DNA of 64,000 nt from an uncultured Marinobacter sp. (lineage in GTDB: Bacteria; Pseudomonadota; Gammaproteobacteria; Pseudomonadales; Oleiphilaceae). A program made the position numbers and the translations under genes. Location of the stretch: positions 1 through 64,000 of the forward strand of contig NZ_CAJXKQ010000013.1 of NCBI RefSeq assembly GCF_913055835.1. Direction: 5' to 3'. The notes below the pieces were generated by a model. The model worked only from the letters and a program-made list of their open reading frames with translations. It searched no databases and was not told the DNA's origin. This document shows, piece after piece, positions 34,655-43,290 of this stretch. How positions within the stretch are numbered: position 1 is the stretch's first letter; each line of letters opens with the position of its first letter.

Positions 34655-35098
34655 TCACTCCTCGTTCTGTTCGCTTGCCCCGCAACAGGGCGCCGGATCA
34701 TCCCAGTGTTCGATCAACCGGCAAATGGTATGGCCATCGGGCGTGCCATCCGGCATGTCCTGCCAGGCAGCCAGCGCCGCGGTCATCCGCTTGCGCAACT
34801 GCTGCAGCTCCCGAATCTCCCGCTCAACTTCCGCCAGACGGTGCTGAAACACATCCCGAACCATCGGGCACGGTGAATGATGGTCGTCCGCCTGATCCAG
34901 AATCTGTCGAATCTCCGGCAACGAAAACCCCAGCTGGCGCGCCTTCCGGGCAAATCGAAGCCGCCGAAGGTCCTCGGTATCGTATTGCTGGTAGTTGTTG
35001 TCCGGGTTACGGGTTGGCTGAAGCAGTTTCTCCCGGGTGTAGAAACGCACCGTATCCGGATTTACCCCAGCGGCGTCTGCAATTTCTTTTACTTTCAT
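34655..35098 (-). CDS. MerR-family heavy-metal-responsive regulator
   Basis: A 147-residue activator-type regulator. Helix-turn-helix MKVKEIADAAGVNPDTVRFY is followed by a long dimerisation helix. Candidate metal ligands are Cys77 (SPCPM), Cys126 (HTIC) and Cys138/Cys139 (PCCG). That layout is closer to ZntR/CadR-type regulators than to CueR, but the adjacent CopA makes copper plausible. The ATG at 35096-35098 is preferred over an in-frame TTG nine bases earlier that sits directly on the ribosome site. It heads the copper operon. No MerR-type 19-base promoter spacer was recognised. Confidence 0.88.
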   Translation of the reverse strand: MKVKEIADAAGVNPDTVRFYTREKLLQPTRNPDNNYQQYDTEDLRRLRFARKARQLGFSLPEIRQILDQADDHHSPCPMVRDVFQHRLAEVEREIRELQQLRKRMTAALAAWQDMPDGTPDGHTICRLIEHWDDPAPCCGASEQNEE

Positions 35099-35153
35099 TT
35101 GCCTCAACTCCCCATGAGGAGATTGTCAGGAATATATCGCTACCGTTGGCGGA

Positions 35154-35263
35154 GTATTGGTGCGGGGTGGGCTTCCGAAAATGCTCTGAGCCACGGATGG
35201 CTCAGCGCAAGCGTACACGGACGTACTTGCAGCGGTTTTCGGAAGCCCACCCCGCACCGATAC
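35154..35263 (+). repeat. Dispersed palindromic element, copy 5
   Basis: A 110-bp element with inverted arms of about 24 bases (gtattggtgcggggtgggct on the left, one mismatch). Inner hairpins: ctgagcc-ACGGAT-ggctcag and gtac-ACGGAC-gtac. It lies about 55 bases upstream of the merR start, between it and the terminator of the upstream gene. Outer arms again differ from other copies while staying self-complementary. Confidence 0.88.
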
Positions 35264-35291
35264 GGCGACCTCCAAGTCACCATAAATAGAC

Positions 35292-35316
35292 TAAAACCTG
35301 TGAGCAACTCACAGGT
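35292..35316 (-). terminator. Rho-independent terminator after the zinc-ribbon protein
   Basis: Perfect nine-base arms (acctgtgag / ctcacaggt, three-base loop) at 35296-35316; on the minus strand the stem is followed by TTTT. It lies 40 bases beyond the 103-residue protein's stop. Confidence 0.7.
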
Positions 35317-35355
35317 CAAAGGTTTTCTCGAGGAGGGAAAATCGAAGGAAGGCTA

Positions 35356-35667
35356 TCAATCCCGGGAGCGAAGAAACGTCCCGCAGGTCTTGCACTGGTC
35401 CGGCGCCATCAGCTTCGCCTGCCAGCCAAGTTTATGGCCACAGGCCGGGCAGGCCAGCTTCAGCTGCAGAACAATGATGGGCGTGATCAGGGCCGCGATC
35501 AGAACACCCAGGGGGCCCCAGCTGTCACCGCTGGACAACCCCAGCTGGCTGCTGAAAACCAGAATGATGGTTAGTGCCACAAAGGCAAAAATAAAATAGT
35601 TCCGGTTCCAGCGTTCCCACTGGCGGATCTTTTCATCCTGTTCCGGAGTCAGGTATTGCGCAGCCAT
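35356..35667 (-). CDS. Small membrane protein with C-terminal zinc ribbon
   Basis: A 103-residue protein with two hydrophobic segments (about 25-43 and 52-72) and a cytosolic or periplasmic C-terminal four-cysteine ribbon (CPACGH...CKTCG). No family was recognised. It lies alone between the GGDEF-EAL protein and the copper operon, and has its own terminator. The ribbon may bind Zn; its role is unknown. Confidence 0.68.
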   Translation of the reverse strand: MAAQYLTPEQDEKIRQWERWNRNYFIFAFVALTIILVFSSQLGLSSGDSWGPLGVLIAALITPIIVLQLKLACPACGHKLGWQAKLMAPDQCKTCGTFLRSRD

Positions 35668-35717
35668 AGAATCACACCAAAAGAGTTTATCCGTATCTTG
35701 GGGACCGCTCGCTGCAA

Positions 35718-37985
35718 TTACAATCCGGAATCTGCCGTAATACCCGCCACCAGAACGCCGGAGGCCAGAGCCTTTTCAAGGTCCGAAACCGGAATCGGGC
35801 GGCTGATCAGATAACCCTGGGCAAAGTTACAACGGTAGCTCTTGAGGAAGTTCAGTTGCTCCTCTGTTTCAACCCCCTCGGCCACCACCTCAATACCCAG
35901 GTTGTGAGCCAGGTTAATCACCGCCCGGGTGATCACCGCATCGTCATGGCGCTCCGTGACTTCCGTGATAAACGAACGGTCGATTTTCAGCAGGTCGACC
36001 GGGAAATCACGCAGGTAACCGAGCGACGAGTAGCCCACGCCGAAGTCATCAATGGCCAGGTGCACACCCAGCTGGTGCAGACGGGACAGCTGATTCAGGT
36101 TGTGCTCGATGTTCTGGATGAAGATCTCCTCGGTCAGCTCAACCTCCAGACGATCCGCCGGCACATTTTCCGCCGCCAGGGCTTCCCGAATGTGATCCAC
36201 CAGATTTTCGTCATCCAGCTCTCGGCCCGAGAGATTGACCGCAATGCGCAGGCCGTCCTGGGGCGTGCCTTTCCAGGCCGCCAGCTGCCGACAGGCCGCC
36301 ATGACCACCCAGCGGCCAATATCGGTGATCCGGCCACTCTCCTCGGCCAGTGGGATGAATTCCACCGGCGGCAAAAGACCACGGCGGGGATGGCGCCAGC
36401 GGATCAGCGCCTCGACACTCTGGATTTCACCGGTGTCGAGGTTCAGCTGAGGCTGATAGAAGAGCACGAATTCATTGTTGGCCAGGGCCTGGCTAAGATC
36501 CTTGTCCAGCTCCAGGCGCATGACTTCCCGTTCCTGCATGCCCTCGGTGTAGAACTGGTAGGTATTCCGGCCCTGTTCCTTGGCGCGATAGAGCGCAATG
36601 TCTGCGTTCCGCAACAGCGTATCCGCGTCCAGACCGCTTTGTGGGTAGACGGCCACGCCCATGGTGGCAGTAATGCTGTGGGACTGGCCCTGAACCTCGA
36701 AGGGTTGGTCGAAGCTCTGCTTGATCTGACCCAGCAGGTGGATAATGTCGTCAATGTCATCCACCTGTTGCTGACAGAACATGAACTCGTCGCCGCCGGA
36801 GTAGGCCACCAGGAGCCGTTCGTTGCTCAGACGGTTCAGCCGCTCGGACACTTTGATCAGCAGTTCGTCACCGAACTGGTGGCCAAGGGAGTCGTTGAGC
36901 GTCTGAAAGCGGTCCAGGTCCAGCATCACCAGCGCAACCTGCCGCATCTGGCGATCGGCAATGTTCAGGGTGTGGGACAGGTCTTCCATGAAGAACCGAC
37001 GGTTGGCCAGACCGGTGAGGGTATCGGTGGACTCAAGCCGGGCCAGATCCTTCTGGATAGCGGTTCGCTGTGCAATTTCCTGATCCAGTTCCCGGCGGGT
37101 CTTCAGCAGGGCACGGTTGCGTTTAAGAATGAGCTGCACCAGTAGGGTGGTCAGGCTGGTCAGAAGGCCCATCAACAGGAACGTGGTAAAGGTAAGGGCC
37201 GGCCAGTTGCTGTATTGGCGGTCGACCCAACCGACGGACGGGCGCAGGGTCAATGTCCAATTGAGTGTCGGTAGATTAACGGCCTGGCTTTTGGAGAATT
37301 CGCTGCTGACTGGCTGCGACACGTTCAGCTCATAGGTCACTTCACCGGCTTCGCGGATTTCAACCCGGAAGGATTCCAGCACCCGTTCGGTGAGAAGCTG
37401 GCGTGCCAGCACTTCCATTCTGAACACGCCTGCCATGAAGCCATTGTTGTCAGAGCCGGCCCCGACAGGCGCATAAATCACCATGCCCTTGCCGCCCTGG
37501 CGCAAATCGATCACACCGGAAAGATCCCAGGTGCCGGACTGCTTTGCCAGTTCCAGTGCCTGGCGGCGTTCCTCGTTGAAGGCGACGTTGTAGCCGATAA
37601 CCTCTTCGTTGTCGGAGATTGGCTCCAACCAGCGGATGATGAAATCGGAATCAATCCATTCGATGGCCTGGTAAACGCCGAAGTCGTCGAGGTAGTTGCG
37701 GGCATCCCGTCGCCACTCCTGTTCGGTTTTGGCCGGGTCTGCCTCAAGGCGTTTGGCCATGCGCCGAATCGCCTCCGCGTGGACCAGGAACTCCCGCTCA
37801 AGGTGGTTGGCCATGGCCCGGGCTTCGTTGGCCAGATTTGCTTCGACCTGGCTCTTGTCCTGTTGAACCAGTCCGTAGCGCAGGCCGGCTGCCAGGCCCA
37901 GGAAAACCAGGAAAATCACCACCGGAAATGCCGGGCTCAAAAGGCCCGAAACAACAGCTTTTGGGGGTGATGCAGGTTGATCCAC
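35718..37985 (-). CDS. CHASE-GGDEF-EAL bifunctional c-di-GMP protein
   Basis: A 755-residue membrane sensor. Two membrane segments flank a periplasmic CHASE domain (EWIDSDFIIRWLEPIS, GKGMVIYAPV). A GGDEF domain follows (YSGGDEFMFC, so cyclase-competent by motif), then an EAL domain with VEALIRWRHP, NLSGREL, ELTEE, DDFGVGYSSL and KIDRSFI, indicating an active phosphodiesterase. The inhibitory RxxD site upstream of GGDEF is absent. Which activity dominates cannot be judged. It precedes the HD-GYP gene's end in the opposite reading order: HD-GYP (upstream, minus strand) then this gene, gap 55 bases. Confidence 0.93.
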   Translation of the reverse strand: MDQPASPPKAVVSGLLSPAFPVVIFLVFLGLAAGLRYGLVQQDKSQVEANLANEARAMANHLEREFLVHAEAIRRMAKRLEADPAKTEQEWRRDARNYLDDFGVYQAIEWIDSDFIIRWLEPISDNEEVIGYNVAFNEERRQALELAKQSGTWDLSGVIDLRQGGKGMVIYAPVGAGSDNNGFMAGVFRMEVLARQLLTERVLESFRVEIREAGEVTYELNVSQPVSSEFSKSQAVNLPTLNWTLTLRPSVGWVDRQYSNWPALTFTTFLLMGLLTSLTTLLVQLILKRNRALLKTRRELDQEIAQRTAIQKDLARLESTDTLTGLANRRFFMEDLSHTLNIADRQMRQVALVMLDLDRFQTLNDSLGHQFGDELLIKVSERLNRLSNERLLVAYSGGDEFMFCQQQVDDIDDIIHLLGQIKQSFDQPFEVQGQSHSITATMGVAVYPQSGLDADTLLRNADIALYRAKEQGRNTYQFYTEGMQEREVMRLELDKDLSQALANNEFVLFYQPQLNLDTGEIQSVEALIRWRHPRRGLLPPVEFIPLAEESGRITDIGRWVVMAACRQLAAWKGTPQDGLRIAVNLSGRELDDENLVDHIREALAAENVPADRLEVELTEEIFIQNIEHNLNQLSRLHQLGVHLAIDDFGVGYSSLGYLRDFPVDLLKIDRSFITEVTERHDDAVITRAVINLAHNLGIEVVAEGVETEEQLNFLKSYRCNFAQGYLISRPIPVSDLEKALASGVLVAGITADSGL

Positions 37986-38040
37986 AGGTTACTCCGTGAC
38001 TTGAAACGATGGTGCCGGGCAGTTGGCACTGCCCACGCAA

Positions 38041-39357
38041 TTATGAGGCATTTGTATCGGCTACCGCCATCAGTTGCTTGATTCGGTCCCGAAGTGAGAC
38101 ACCAAAGGCGCCATCGGGCAACGGCCGGACAATGTCCGGTACAGCCTGACCAGATTCTGCCCCCACCGATCCAAGATCCATGATCCGGGGTGTCACGGGT
38201 TGCTTTTCGCCATCGAGCAACACCTCCACCCTGGGTTTCAGCTTTCGTCCGGGGTGCGTCGCCACTACGATGGCTACTTCGCCCGTGGATAGTTCTACCA
38301 GGCTGCCCGGCGGGTACACGCCGATCATTCGGATGAATGCTTCCACCATGGTGGCATCGAACTGCTGGCCGCGGTTTCTGAAGAGGATGCGGATGGCATC
38401 TGAAGCCGGAAGTCCGTCCCGGTAGCATCGGTCGCTGGTGATGGCATCGAAGGCATCGACGATGGAAACCAGGCGGGCAAACCGGCTGATCTGCCATTCT
38501 GCCAGCTGTTTCGGGTAGCCGCGGCCATCAATGCGTTCGTGGTGGTGGCAGGAAACATCACAGATGATCGGATCAAGGTGCGGATCGGCGCGAAGCAATT
38601 CGTAACCCAGGGTGGTGTGCTGGCGCATGATGCCGTGTTCTTCCGGCGTCAGGGCCCCGGGTTTGTTGAGGATCTCGTCCGGTACCTTTAATTTGCCGAG
38701 GTCGTGCAACAGTCCGCACATGCCGACGGTTTCCAGGTCTTCATCCGGCATCCCCAGGAAGCGGGCGAAGGCGACACAGAAAATAGCCACCCTGAGACAG
38801 TGTTCAGCGGTGTAGGCGTCCCGGGATTTGATGCGGCTCATCCAGAACATGGCGCTGGCATTGGCCTTCACGCTGTCCACGCATTCGCGGATGATGGGGC
38901 GGGCGCTCTGCAGATCAAGGTCGTTGCCGGCTTCGATCTGTCGGGTGACCTCCTCCACAAAGGCCTGGGTCCGGCTCCAGGTCGCCTGCGCCCTGGGCAG
39001 TTCCTGTTGCAGCGAACGGGTTTCGGGGAGCGGTTGGTTGGTACGCCGCTTCAGTACCGAAATCTGATCGAGTATCGGATTCAGGCGTTCTTCCTCGTCC
39101 TCCACCAGTACCCATTCACAGTACTGCCGCAGAATCTGAGCCTGGTTGTCATCGGTCAGGGTGAACCCCTGGAACAGAAACGGTACCTGGGTCCAGGGCC
39201 TGTCCAGGCTGACAATGCGCATGCCGGGCTGAAGAAGATCCACCGGCAGTCTCACACGCTGGAGGGTCGAAACAGGGGCGTCGGAGTTGGCAGCTATCGC
39301 CGAGTGCGCCGATACCGGGTGTCGGTGCTGTTTGCTGGATTTACGTCGGAACCACAT
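38041..39357 (-). CDS. HD-GYP c-di-GMP phosphodiesterase with DUF3391
   Basis: A 438-residue cytosolic protein. The N-terminal DUF3391-like domain (about 30-130) precedes an HD-GYP domain whose motifs are intact: GLLHDLGKLKVPDEIL and HHERIDGRGYP, plus DAFDAITSDRCYR. It should hydrolyse c-di-GMP to GMP via pGpG. No receiver or membrane segment is seen, so its input is unknown. It is 55 bases upstream of the CHASE-GGDEF-EAL gene on the same strand, so a shared transcript is possible, coupling two c-di-GMP enzymes. Confidence 0.92.
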   Translation of the reverse strand: MWFRRKSSKQHRHPVSAHSAIAANSDAPVSTLQRVRLPVDLLQPGMRIVSLDRPWTQVPFLFQGFTLTDDNQAQILRQYCEWVLVEDEEERLNPILDQISVLKRRTNQPLPETRSLQQELPRAQATWSRTQAFVEEVTRQIEAGNDLDLQSARPIIRECVDSVKANASAMFWMSRIKSRDAYTAEHCLRVAIFCVAFARFLGMPDEDLETVGMCGLLHDLGKLKVPDEILNKPGALTPEEHGIMRQHTTLGYELLRADPHLDPIICDVSCHHHERIDGRGYPKQLAEWQISRFARLVSIVDAFDAITSDRCYRDGLPASDAIRILFRNRGQQFDATMVEAFIRMIGVYPPGSLVELSTGEVAIVVATHPGRKLKPRVEVLLDGEKQPVTPRIMDLGSVGAESGQAVPDIVRPLPDGAFGVSLRDRIKQLMAVADTNAS

Positions 39358-39462
39358 GGCTCTACCAGTCTTCTGTTTATGTCCGGTGATTATGTCAGAC
39401 CTGACAGACCGGTTACAGAAGAGTGCCTGAAGTGTGACGCAGTTCCTGATTCAGATCAGGTT

Positions 39463-39900
39463 TCAGGAGTGTTCTGAAACCCTGGGAATGCCCAGGCGGG
39501 GGATTTCCTGCTTTGGACAACGATCCATCACCACTGTCAGTCCCGCTGCCTCTGCCCGGGCAGCACCCTCATCATTGATCACACCAATCTGCAGCCACAC
39601 CACCGGGATGTTGAGTTCGATGGCCTGGTTGATGACCGCGTCGGTGCGTTCCGGTGCCAGGAAAAGATCCACCATGTCCACCGGTTCCGGCAGACTATGC
39701 AGGTCGGCGTAAACGGTTTCTCCAAGTACCGTCTGGCCCGCCAGACGGGGGTTCACCGGGAGAATTCGGTAGCCGTGGGCCTGAAGATATTCCATGACTT
39801 CGTGGGAAGGCCGGTTGGTCTTCTGGCTTGCGCCAACAAGGGCGATGGTCCTGACCCTTGTCAGGATGTCACGCATCTGGTCCGGGGAGTTGCTCGGCAT
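39463..39900 (-). CDS. CoA-binding domain protein, YccU-like
   Basis: A 145-residue Rossmann-like protein with RTIALVGASQKTNRPSHEVM at the N-terminus and PVVWLQIGVINDEGAARA in the middle; these are the CoA-binding signature of YccU-type proteins. Biochemical role is not established. The ATG at 39898-39900 is chosen; an upstream extension of 35 residues is out of keeping with the family length of about 140. It lies just downstream of folX on the same strand, but a pathway link is not evident. Confidence 0.8.
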   Translation of the reverse strand: MPSNSPDQMRDILTRVRTIALVGASQKTNRPSHEVMEYLQAHGYRILPVNPRLAGQTVLGETVYADLHSLPEPVDMVDLFLAPERTDAVINQAIELNIPVVWLQIGVINDEGAARAEAAGLTVVMDRCPKQEIPRLGIPRVSEHS

Positions 39901-39923
39901 GGTGCTGGGGAATCCTGGTTGAA

Positions 39924-40298
39924 TTAACGGTGTGCCTGAAGACACACAGACACGGATTCCGCGTAGCGTAGCGCGTGAGGCTTGTCGATTTCCACTTCGG
40001 CCCACTGAACCGCCTCATTCTCCATCACGATGGTCAGAACTTCATGGGTCAGGCGCTCGAGCAGGGCAAACCGGTTTCCATCCACATGATGGATGATCTG
40101 CTTGGTGATGGTGCGATAGTTGAGGGCGGCTGAGATTTCATTCCTGTTTACCGCTTCAGACGCATCGTAAGTCAGCGCAACGTTGATCAATACGTCCTGC
40201 TGATTGTTGATTTCCTCCTCCTTGATGCCGATATAGGCTCTCAGAAGAAGATCCTTGATGCGGACTTTTGCCAGGTGATTCCCGTGGACGTCTGTCAT
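39924..40298 (-). CDS. folX: Dihydroneopterin triphosphate 2'-epimerase FolX
   Basis: A 124-residue tetrahydropterin-fold enzyme. [20 protein letters not shown] and [19 protein letters not shown], followed by [18 protein letters not shown], follow E. coli FolX nearly residue for residue. The catalytic glutamate and lysine of the FolB/FolX family are in these segments. It converts dihydroneopterin triphosphate to the monapterin form used by aromatic hydroxylases. It sits 24 bases downstream of folE, whose product starts the same pathway. Confidence 0.9.
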   Translation of the reverse strand: MTDVHGNHLAKVRIKDLLLRAYIGIKEEEINNQQDVLINVALTYDASEAVNRNEISAALNYRTITKQIIHHVDGNRFALLERLTHEVLTIVMENEAVQWAEVEIDKPHALRYAESVSVCLQAHR

Positions 40299-40322
40299 GC
40301 GGCCTCCCTAGGGTCAGGTGCT

Positions 40323-40892
40323 TCAGCGATTGTTGCTGATCAAGGTCAGAAACTCGGTGCGAGTAGCCTGGGACTTGCGGAACTGCCCGAGCATCATCGA
40401 CGTCTTCATGCGGGAATTCTGTTTCTCCACGCCTCTCATCATCATGCACATGTGTTGCGCCTCGATAACCACCGCCACGCCTTTGGCGCCGGTGACGCTT
40501 TCGACGGCTTCGGCAATCTGCCGGGTCAGGTTTTCCTGGATCTGCAGGCGGCGGGCATACATGTCGACGATGCGGGCGAACTTGGAAAGACCCAGCACCT
40601 TGCCAGCGGGCAAGTAGGCGATGTGGCACTTGCCGATGAACGGCAACATGTGGTGTTCACACATGCTGTACAGTTCGATGTCCTGGACAACGACCATTTC
40701 GTCCATGGCGGATTCGAATACCGCGTTGTTTACCAGGTCGCCAAGGTCCTGCTTGTACCCGCAGGTGAGAAACTGCATGGCTTTGGCGGCGCGCATTGGA
40801 GTGTCTTGCAGACCCTCGCGGTCCGGATCTTCGCCCAGGCCATCGATAATGGCACGAAAATGGCCGGAGAGGTCGTCAAGGAGTTTGCTCAT
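40323..40892 (-). CDS. folE: GTP cyclohydrolase I FolE
   Basis: A 189-residue type I cyclohydrolase that makes 7,8-dihydroneopterin triphosphate from GTP. Zinc ligands are in [10 protein letters not shown] and [10 protein letters not shown] (the two cysteines), and the GYKQDLG and [12 protein letters not shown] segments are characteristic. The second ATG (40890-40892) is chosen since GGAA lies six bases before it. It is translated with folX immediately downstream. It is divergent from the MEST-like hydrolase. Confidence 0.93.
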   Translation of the reverse strand: MSKLLDDLSGHFRAIIDGLGEDPDREGLQDTPMRAAKAMQFLTCGYKQDLGDLVNNAVFESAMDEMVVVQDIELYSMCEHHMLPFIGKCHIAYLPAGKVLGLSKFARIVDMYARRLQIQENLTRQIAEAVESVTGAKGVAVVIEAQHMCMMMRGVEKQNSRMKTSMMLGQFRKSQATRTEFLTLISNNR

Positions 40893-41087
40893 AATCATTT
40901 CCGGTTAGCAGTGTCTTACGAGGGCCAAAGCTTAAGGCAATTTGCCCACCATCTCTACGTTTACGGAGGCATTGCCGGAAAAGACCACTTTGGCTGCCCC
41001 GCCGTCTGGTTTGGGCGATGGAGCTATGGCAGCGTGGGCTGCGATGTTTTACAGTTTCAACCTGTGAATGTTCGCCGGGGACAATAC

Positions 41088-42008
41088 ATGGAAGAGCTGA
41101 TGCCCACCGTCGGTGGGGTTTCCGCCGCAGGGCGCGAGGAAGGCACCCTGGAAGGGTGGCAACAGGGAGGTAAGTGGTTCAGTTTCGAGGGGCATGCCAT
41201 TTTCAGTCGGATGGCGGGTTCGGGAGAACCACTGGTCCTCATTCACGGGTTTCCTACCGCCAGTTGGGACTGGAATCGCCTCTGGCCGATGCTGGTTCAG
41301 CAGAACAACGTGCTCACCCTGGATATGCTGGGCTTCGGCTTTTCGGACAAGCCCTCCAACTACGATTACAGCATTGAAGATCAGGCCGACCTCTTCCAGG
41401 GTTGGATTGAGGGGCTTGGCCTGCCTTCGGTGCACCTGCTGGTCCACGATTATGGCTGCAGTGTGGCCCAGGAGCTGCTGGCCCGGGAGCAGGAAGGCGG
41501 GCTGCCTTTCCGGATTGCCAGTGTCTGCTTCCTCAATGGTGCCCTTTTCCCGGAAGTCCACAATCCGTTGCTGATTCAGAAACTGTTGAGAAGTCCCTTT
41601 GGCGGCTTGATCAGCCGAGGCCTTACCCGACGGAGTTTCGAGCGCAACTTCCGCCGGCTGTTCGGCAACCAGAATCCGCCGGACCGTCAGGATATGGAGG
41701 ACTTCTGGCATCTGCTGACCTACAACAACGGGCGTGGCATCCTGCATCACCTGATCCAGTTCATGGAGGAGCGCCGTTGTCACCGGAACCGCTGGGTTGG
41801 CGCTCTGCAGAAGGCGACGCAACCGATGCGACTGATCTCCGGTACGGCCGATCCTGTGTCTGGAGCCGGCATGGCGCGTCGGTACCGCGAACTGATACCC
41901 GATGGCGATGTGGTCACCCTGAGGAACATCGGGCACTACCCGCATTTCGAGTGCCCCTGGGAGGTTTTCAGCGCCTACCGGGAATTTCGTAAACGTTGCG
42001 ACCAGTAA
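41088..42008 (+). CDS. Alpha/beta hydrolase homologous to eukaryotic MEST/PEG1
   Basis: A 306-residue hydrolase. HGFPTASWDWNRLW (oxyanion region near 53) and LVHDYGCSVAQELL (nucleophile Asp121) match the epoxide-hydrolase/haloalkane-dehalogenase plan with Asp as nucleophile. Sequence such as SVCFLNGALFPEVHNPLLIQ and RNRWVGAL, as I recall, follows mammalian MEST very closely. The GTP-cyclohydrolase gene is divergent. The ATG at 41088 has GGGG seven bases upstream; a longer open frame leftward is antisense to folE. The physiological substrate is unknown in both bacteria and animals. Confidence 0.86.
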   Translation: MEELMPTVGGVSAAGREEGTLEGWQQGGKWFSFEGHAIFSRMAGSGEPLVLIHGFPTASWDWNRLWPMLVQQNNVLTLDMLGFGFSDKPSNYDYSIEDQADLFQGWIEGLGLPSVHLLVHDYGCSVAQELLAREQEGGLPFRIASVCFLNGALFPEVHNPLLIQKLLRSPFGGLISRGLTRRSFERNFRRLFGNQNPPDRQDMEDFWHLLTYNNGRGILHHLIQFMEERRCHRNRWVGALQKATQPMRLISGTADPVSGAGMARRYRELIPDGDVVTLRNIGHYPHFECPWEVFSAYREFRKRCDQ

Positions 42009-42027
42009 CCCTGGCCGATACTGCGCT

Positions 42028-43095
42028 TCAGCCCGAAGCCGAATCGGGCATGTCTTCGGCGCCCCGGCCCACAACCGGCAGCGGCCGGGCGGCGTTGACC
42101 ACCTGGTTGCGGCCCTGGGATTTTGCTTCGTAAAGCGCCTGATCCGCCCGGTTGAGCCAGACCGACCAGGTTTCGCCTTTGCTGACCTCGGCAACACTGG
42201 CGCTGGCCGTCACCTTGATGTCTTCAAGGAAAGGCCGGGCGCTGATGCTGGTCAGAAGCTGGTGTGCCAGTACATCGGCATCCTTCTGGCGGGTTTCCGG
42301 CAGCACGATCATGAATTCCTCGCCGCCAATCCGGAACAGCTGATCGCTTTCCCGGAGTCGCTTTCGCAAACGCAGCGCCATCTCCGTGAGAACCTTGTCA
42401 CCGGCCAGGTGGCCCCACTGATCGTTAATGGTCTTGAAGTAGTCCAGATCCAGCAAGATCAGGCTGGACACCCGCTCATACCGCTCCCGCATCTGAATCT
42501 GGCCGTTGAGAATATCGGCAAGCTGTGACCGGTTCAGGCAACCGGTCAATGGATCCGTGGTGGCCAGTCGGGTGAGCTCCTGCTGGAGTTTGCCCACCAG
42601 AAAGGCAAAAATCATGGCAAACAGGCAGGTCAGACCGAGGGAAAACGTGATTCGCCAGAAATCGGCCTCGGGAAAGCGCAGGAAGGACACGACAGCCATA
42701 ACCACCACAAAGATGATATTGCTGCCAATGGCTTCTCTCAAGGGCAGCAGGAAGAACAGGGCCGCGGCAGCGGGGTAGGCCCAGTAGAGGCCGGCGTGGC
42801 CATTGATGTGGGTGGAGTAGGCGGCACTGACTACGGCGAGCAGGGGGAAAAGCCGACCTTTGAGAAAGTAGGTGCCACGAAATCTCAGAAATGCGATAAC
42901 CAGAAGGGCGTTGACACAGAACAGGACCAGTACCGCAGACAGCAGGTAATGGGATTGCTGCCATTGCACCATGACCAGGGGCGCGACGGCGATGAACGCC
43001 CAGAAATGCAGGTGGTAGACCAGCTGGCGTTTGAAGCCCAGCACCGCGAGTGTCGGGTTGGTGGCAAGGGTAGAGGGTGGTACCGAAAAATTCAC
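42028..43095 (-). CDS. Diguanylate cyclase with N-terminal membrane domain
   Basis: A 355-residue protein with about six hydrophobic segments (about 30-180) and a C-terminal GGDEF domain. The active site is RIGGEEF, an accepted functional variant, and the RESD inhibitory site stands nine residues upstream, so product inhibition is expected. No separate sensor is seen; the membrane part may be the sensory unit. It converges on the MEST-like hydrolase gene, 19 bases apart. Confidence 0.9.
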   Translation of the reverse strand: MNFSVPPSTLATNPTLAVLGFKRQLVYHLHFWAFIAVAPLVMVQWQQSHYLLSAVLVLFCVNALLVIAFLRFRGTYFLKGRLFPLLAVVSAAYSTHINGHAGLYWAYPAAAALFFLLPLREAIGSNIIFVVVMAVVSFLRFPEADFWRITFSLGLTCLFAMIFAFLVGKLQQELTRLATTDPLTGCLNRSQLADILNGQIQMRERYERVSSLILLDLDYFKTINDQWGHLAGDKVLTEMALRLRKRLRESDQLFRIGGEEFMIVLPETRQKDADVLAHQLLTSISARPFLEDIKVTASASVAEVSKGETWSVWLNRADQALYEAKSQGRNQVVNAARPLPVVGRGAEDMPDSASG

Positions 43096-43290
43096 AGCAT
43101 ACTCCCGCTGTCTGAGTCGAATCCGCCCGCGTCCTGTGCCGGGATCGTGTTGAAGTCTAGCATGGCCATTTCTCTAATTAAGCAGATACCGCTGTTTATG
43201 ACCACCATTAGTTTTGTTCAGTTGGCCCGCCCTTGTCCACTTCGCTAAACTCCGCTGGACTAATTCAGGGACATGCCCAGGGACCATCCT

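Noticed and set aside
33401..34876. Long plus-strand open frame opposite copA and merR
   Set aside because: Antisense to copA, whose motifs are certain; the translation shows no family pattern.
35107..35120. Near-palindrome ctccccatgaggag before merR considered as MerR operator
   Set aside because: It overlaps the ribosome site and lies too close to the start codon; no 19-20 base -35/-10 spacer of MerR type was found.
10811..35263. The repeats considered as CRISPR
   Set aside because: Copies are kilobases apart, in both orientations, with no spacers and no cas genes.
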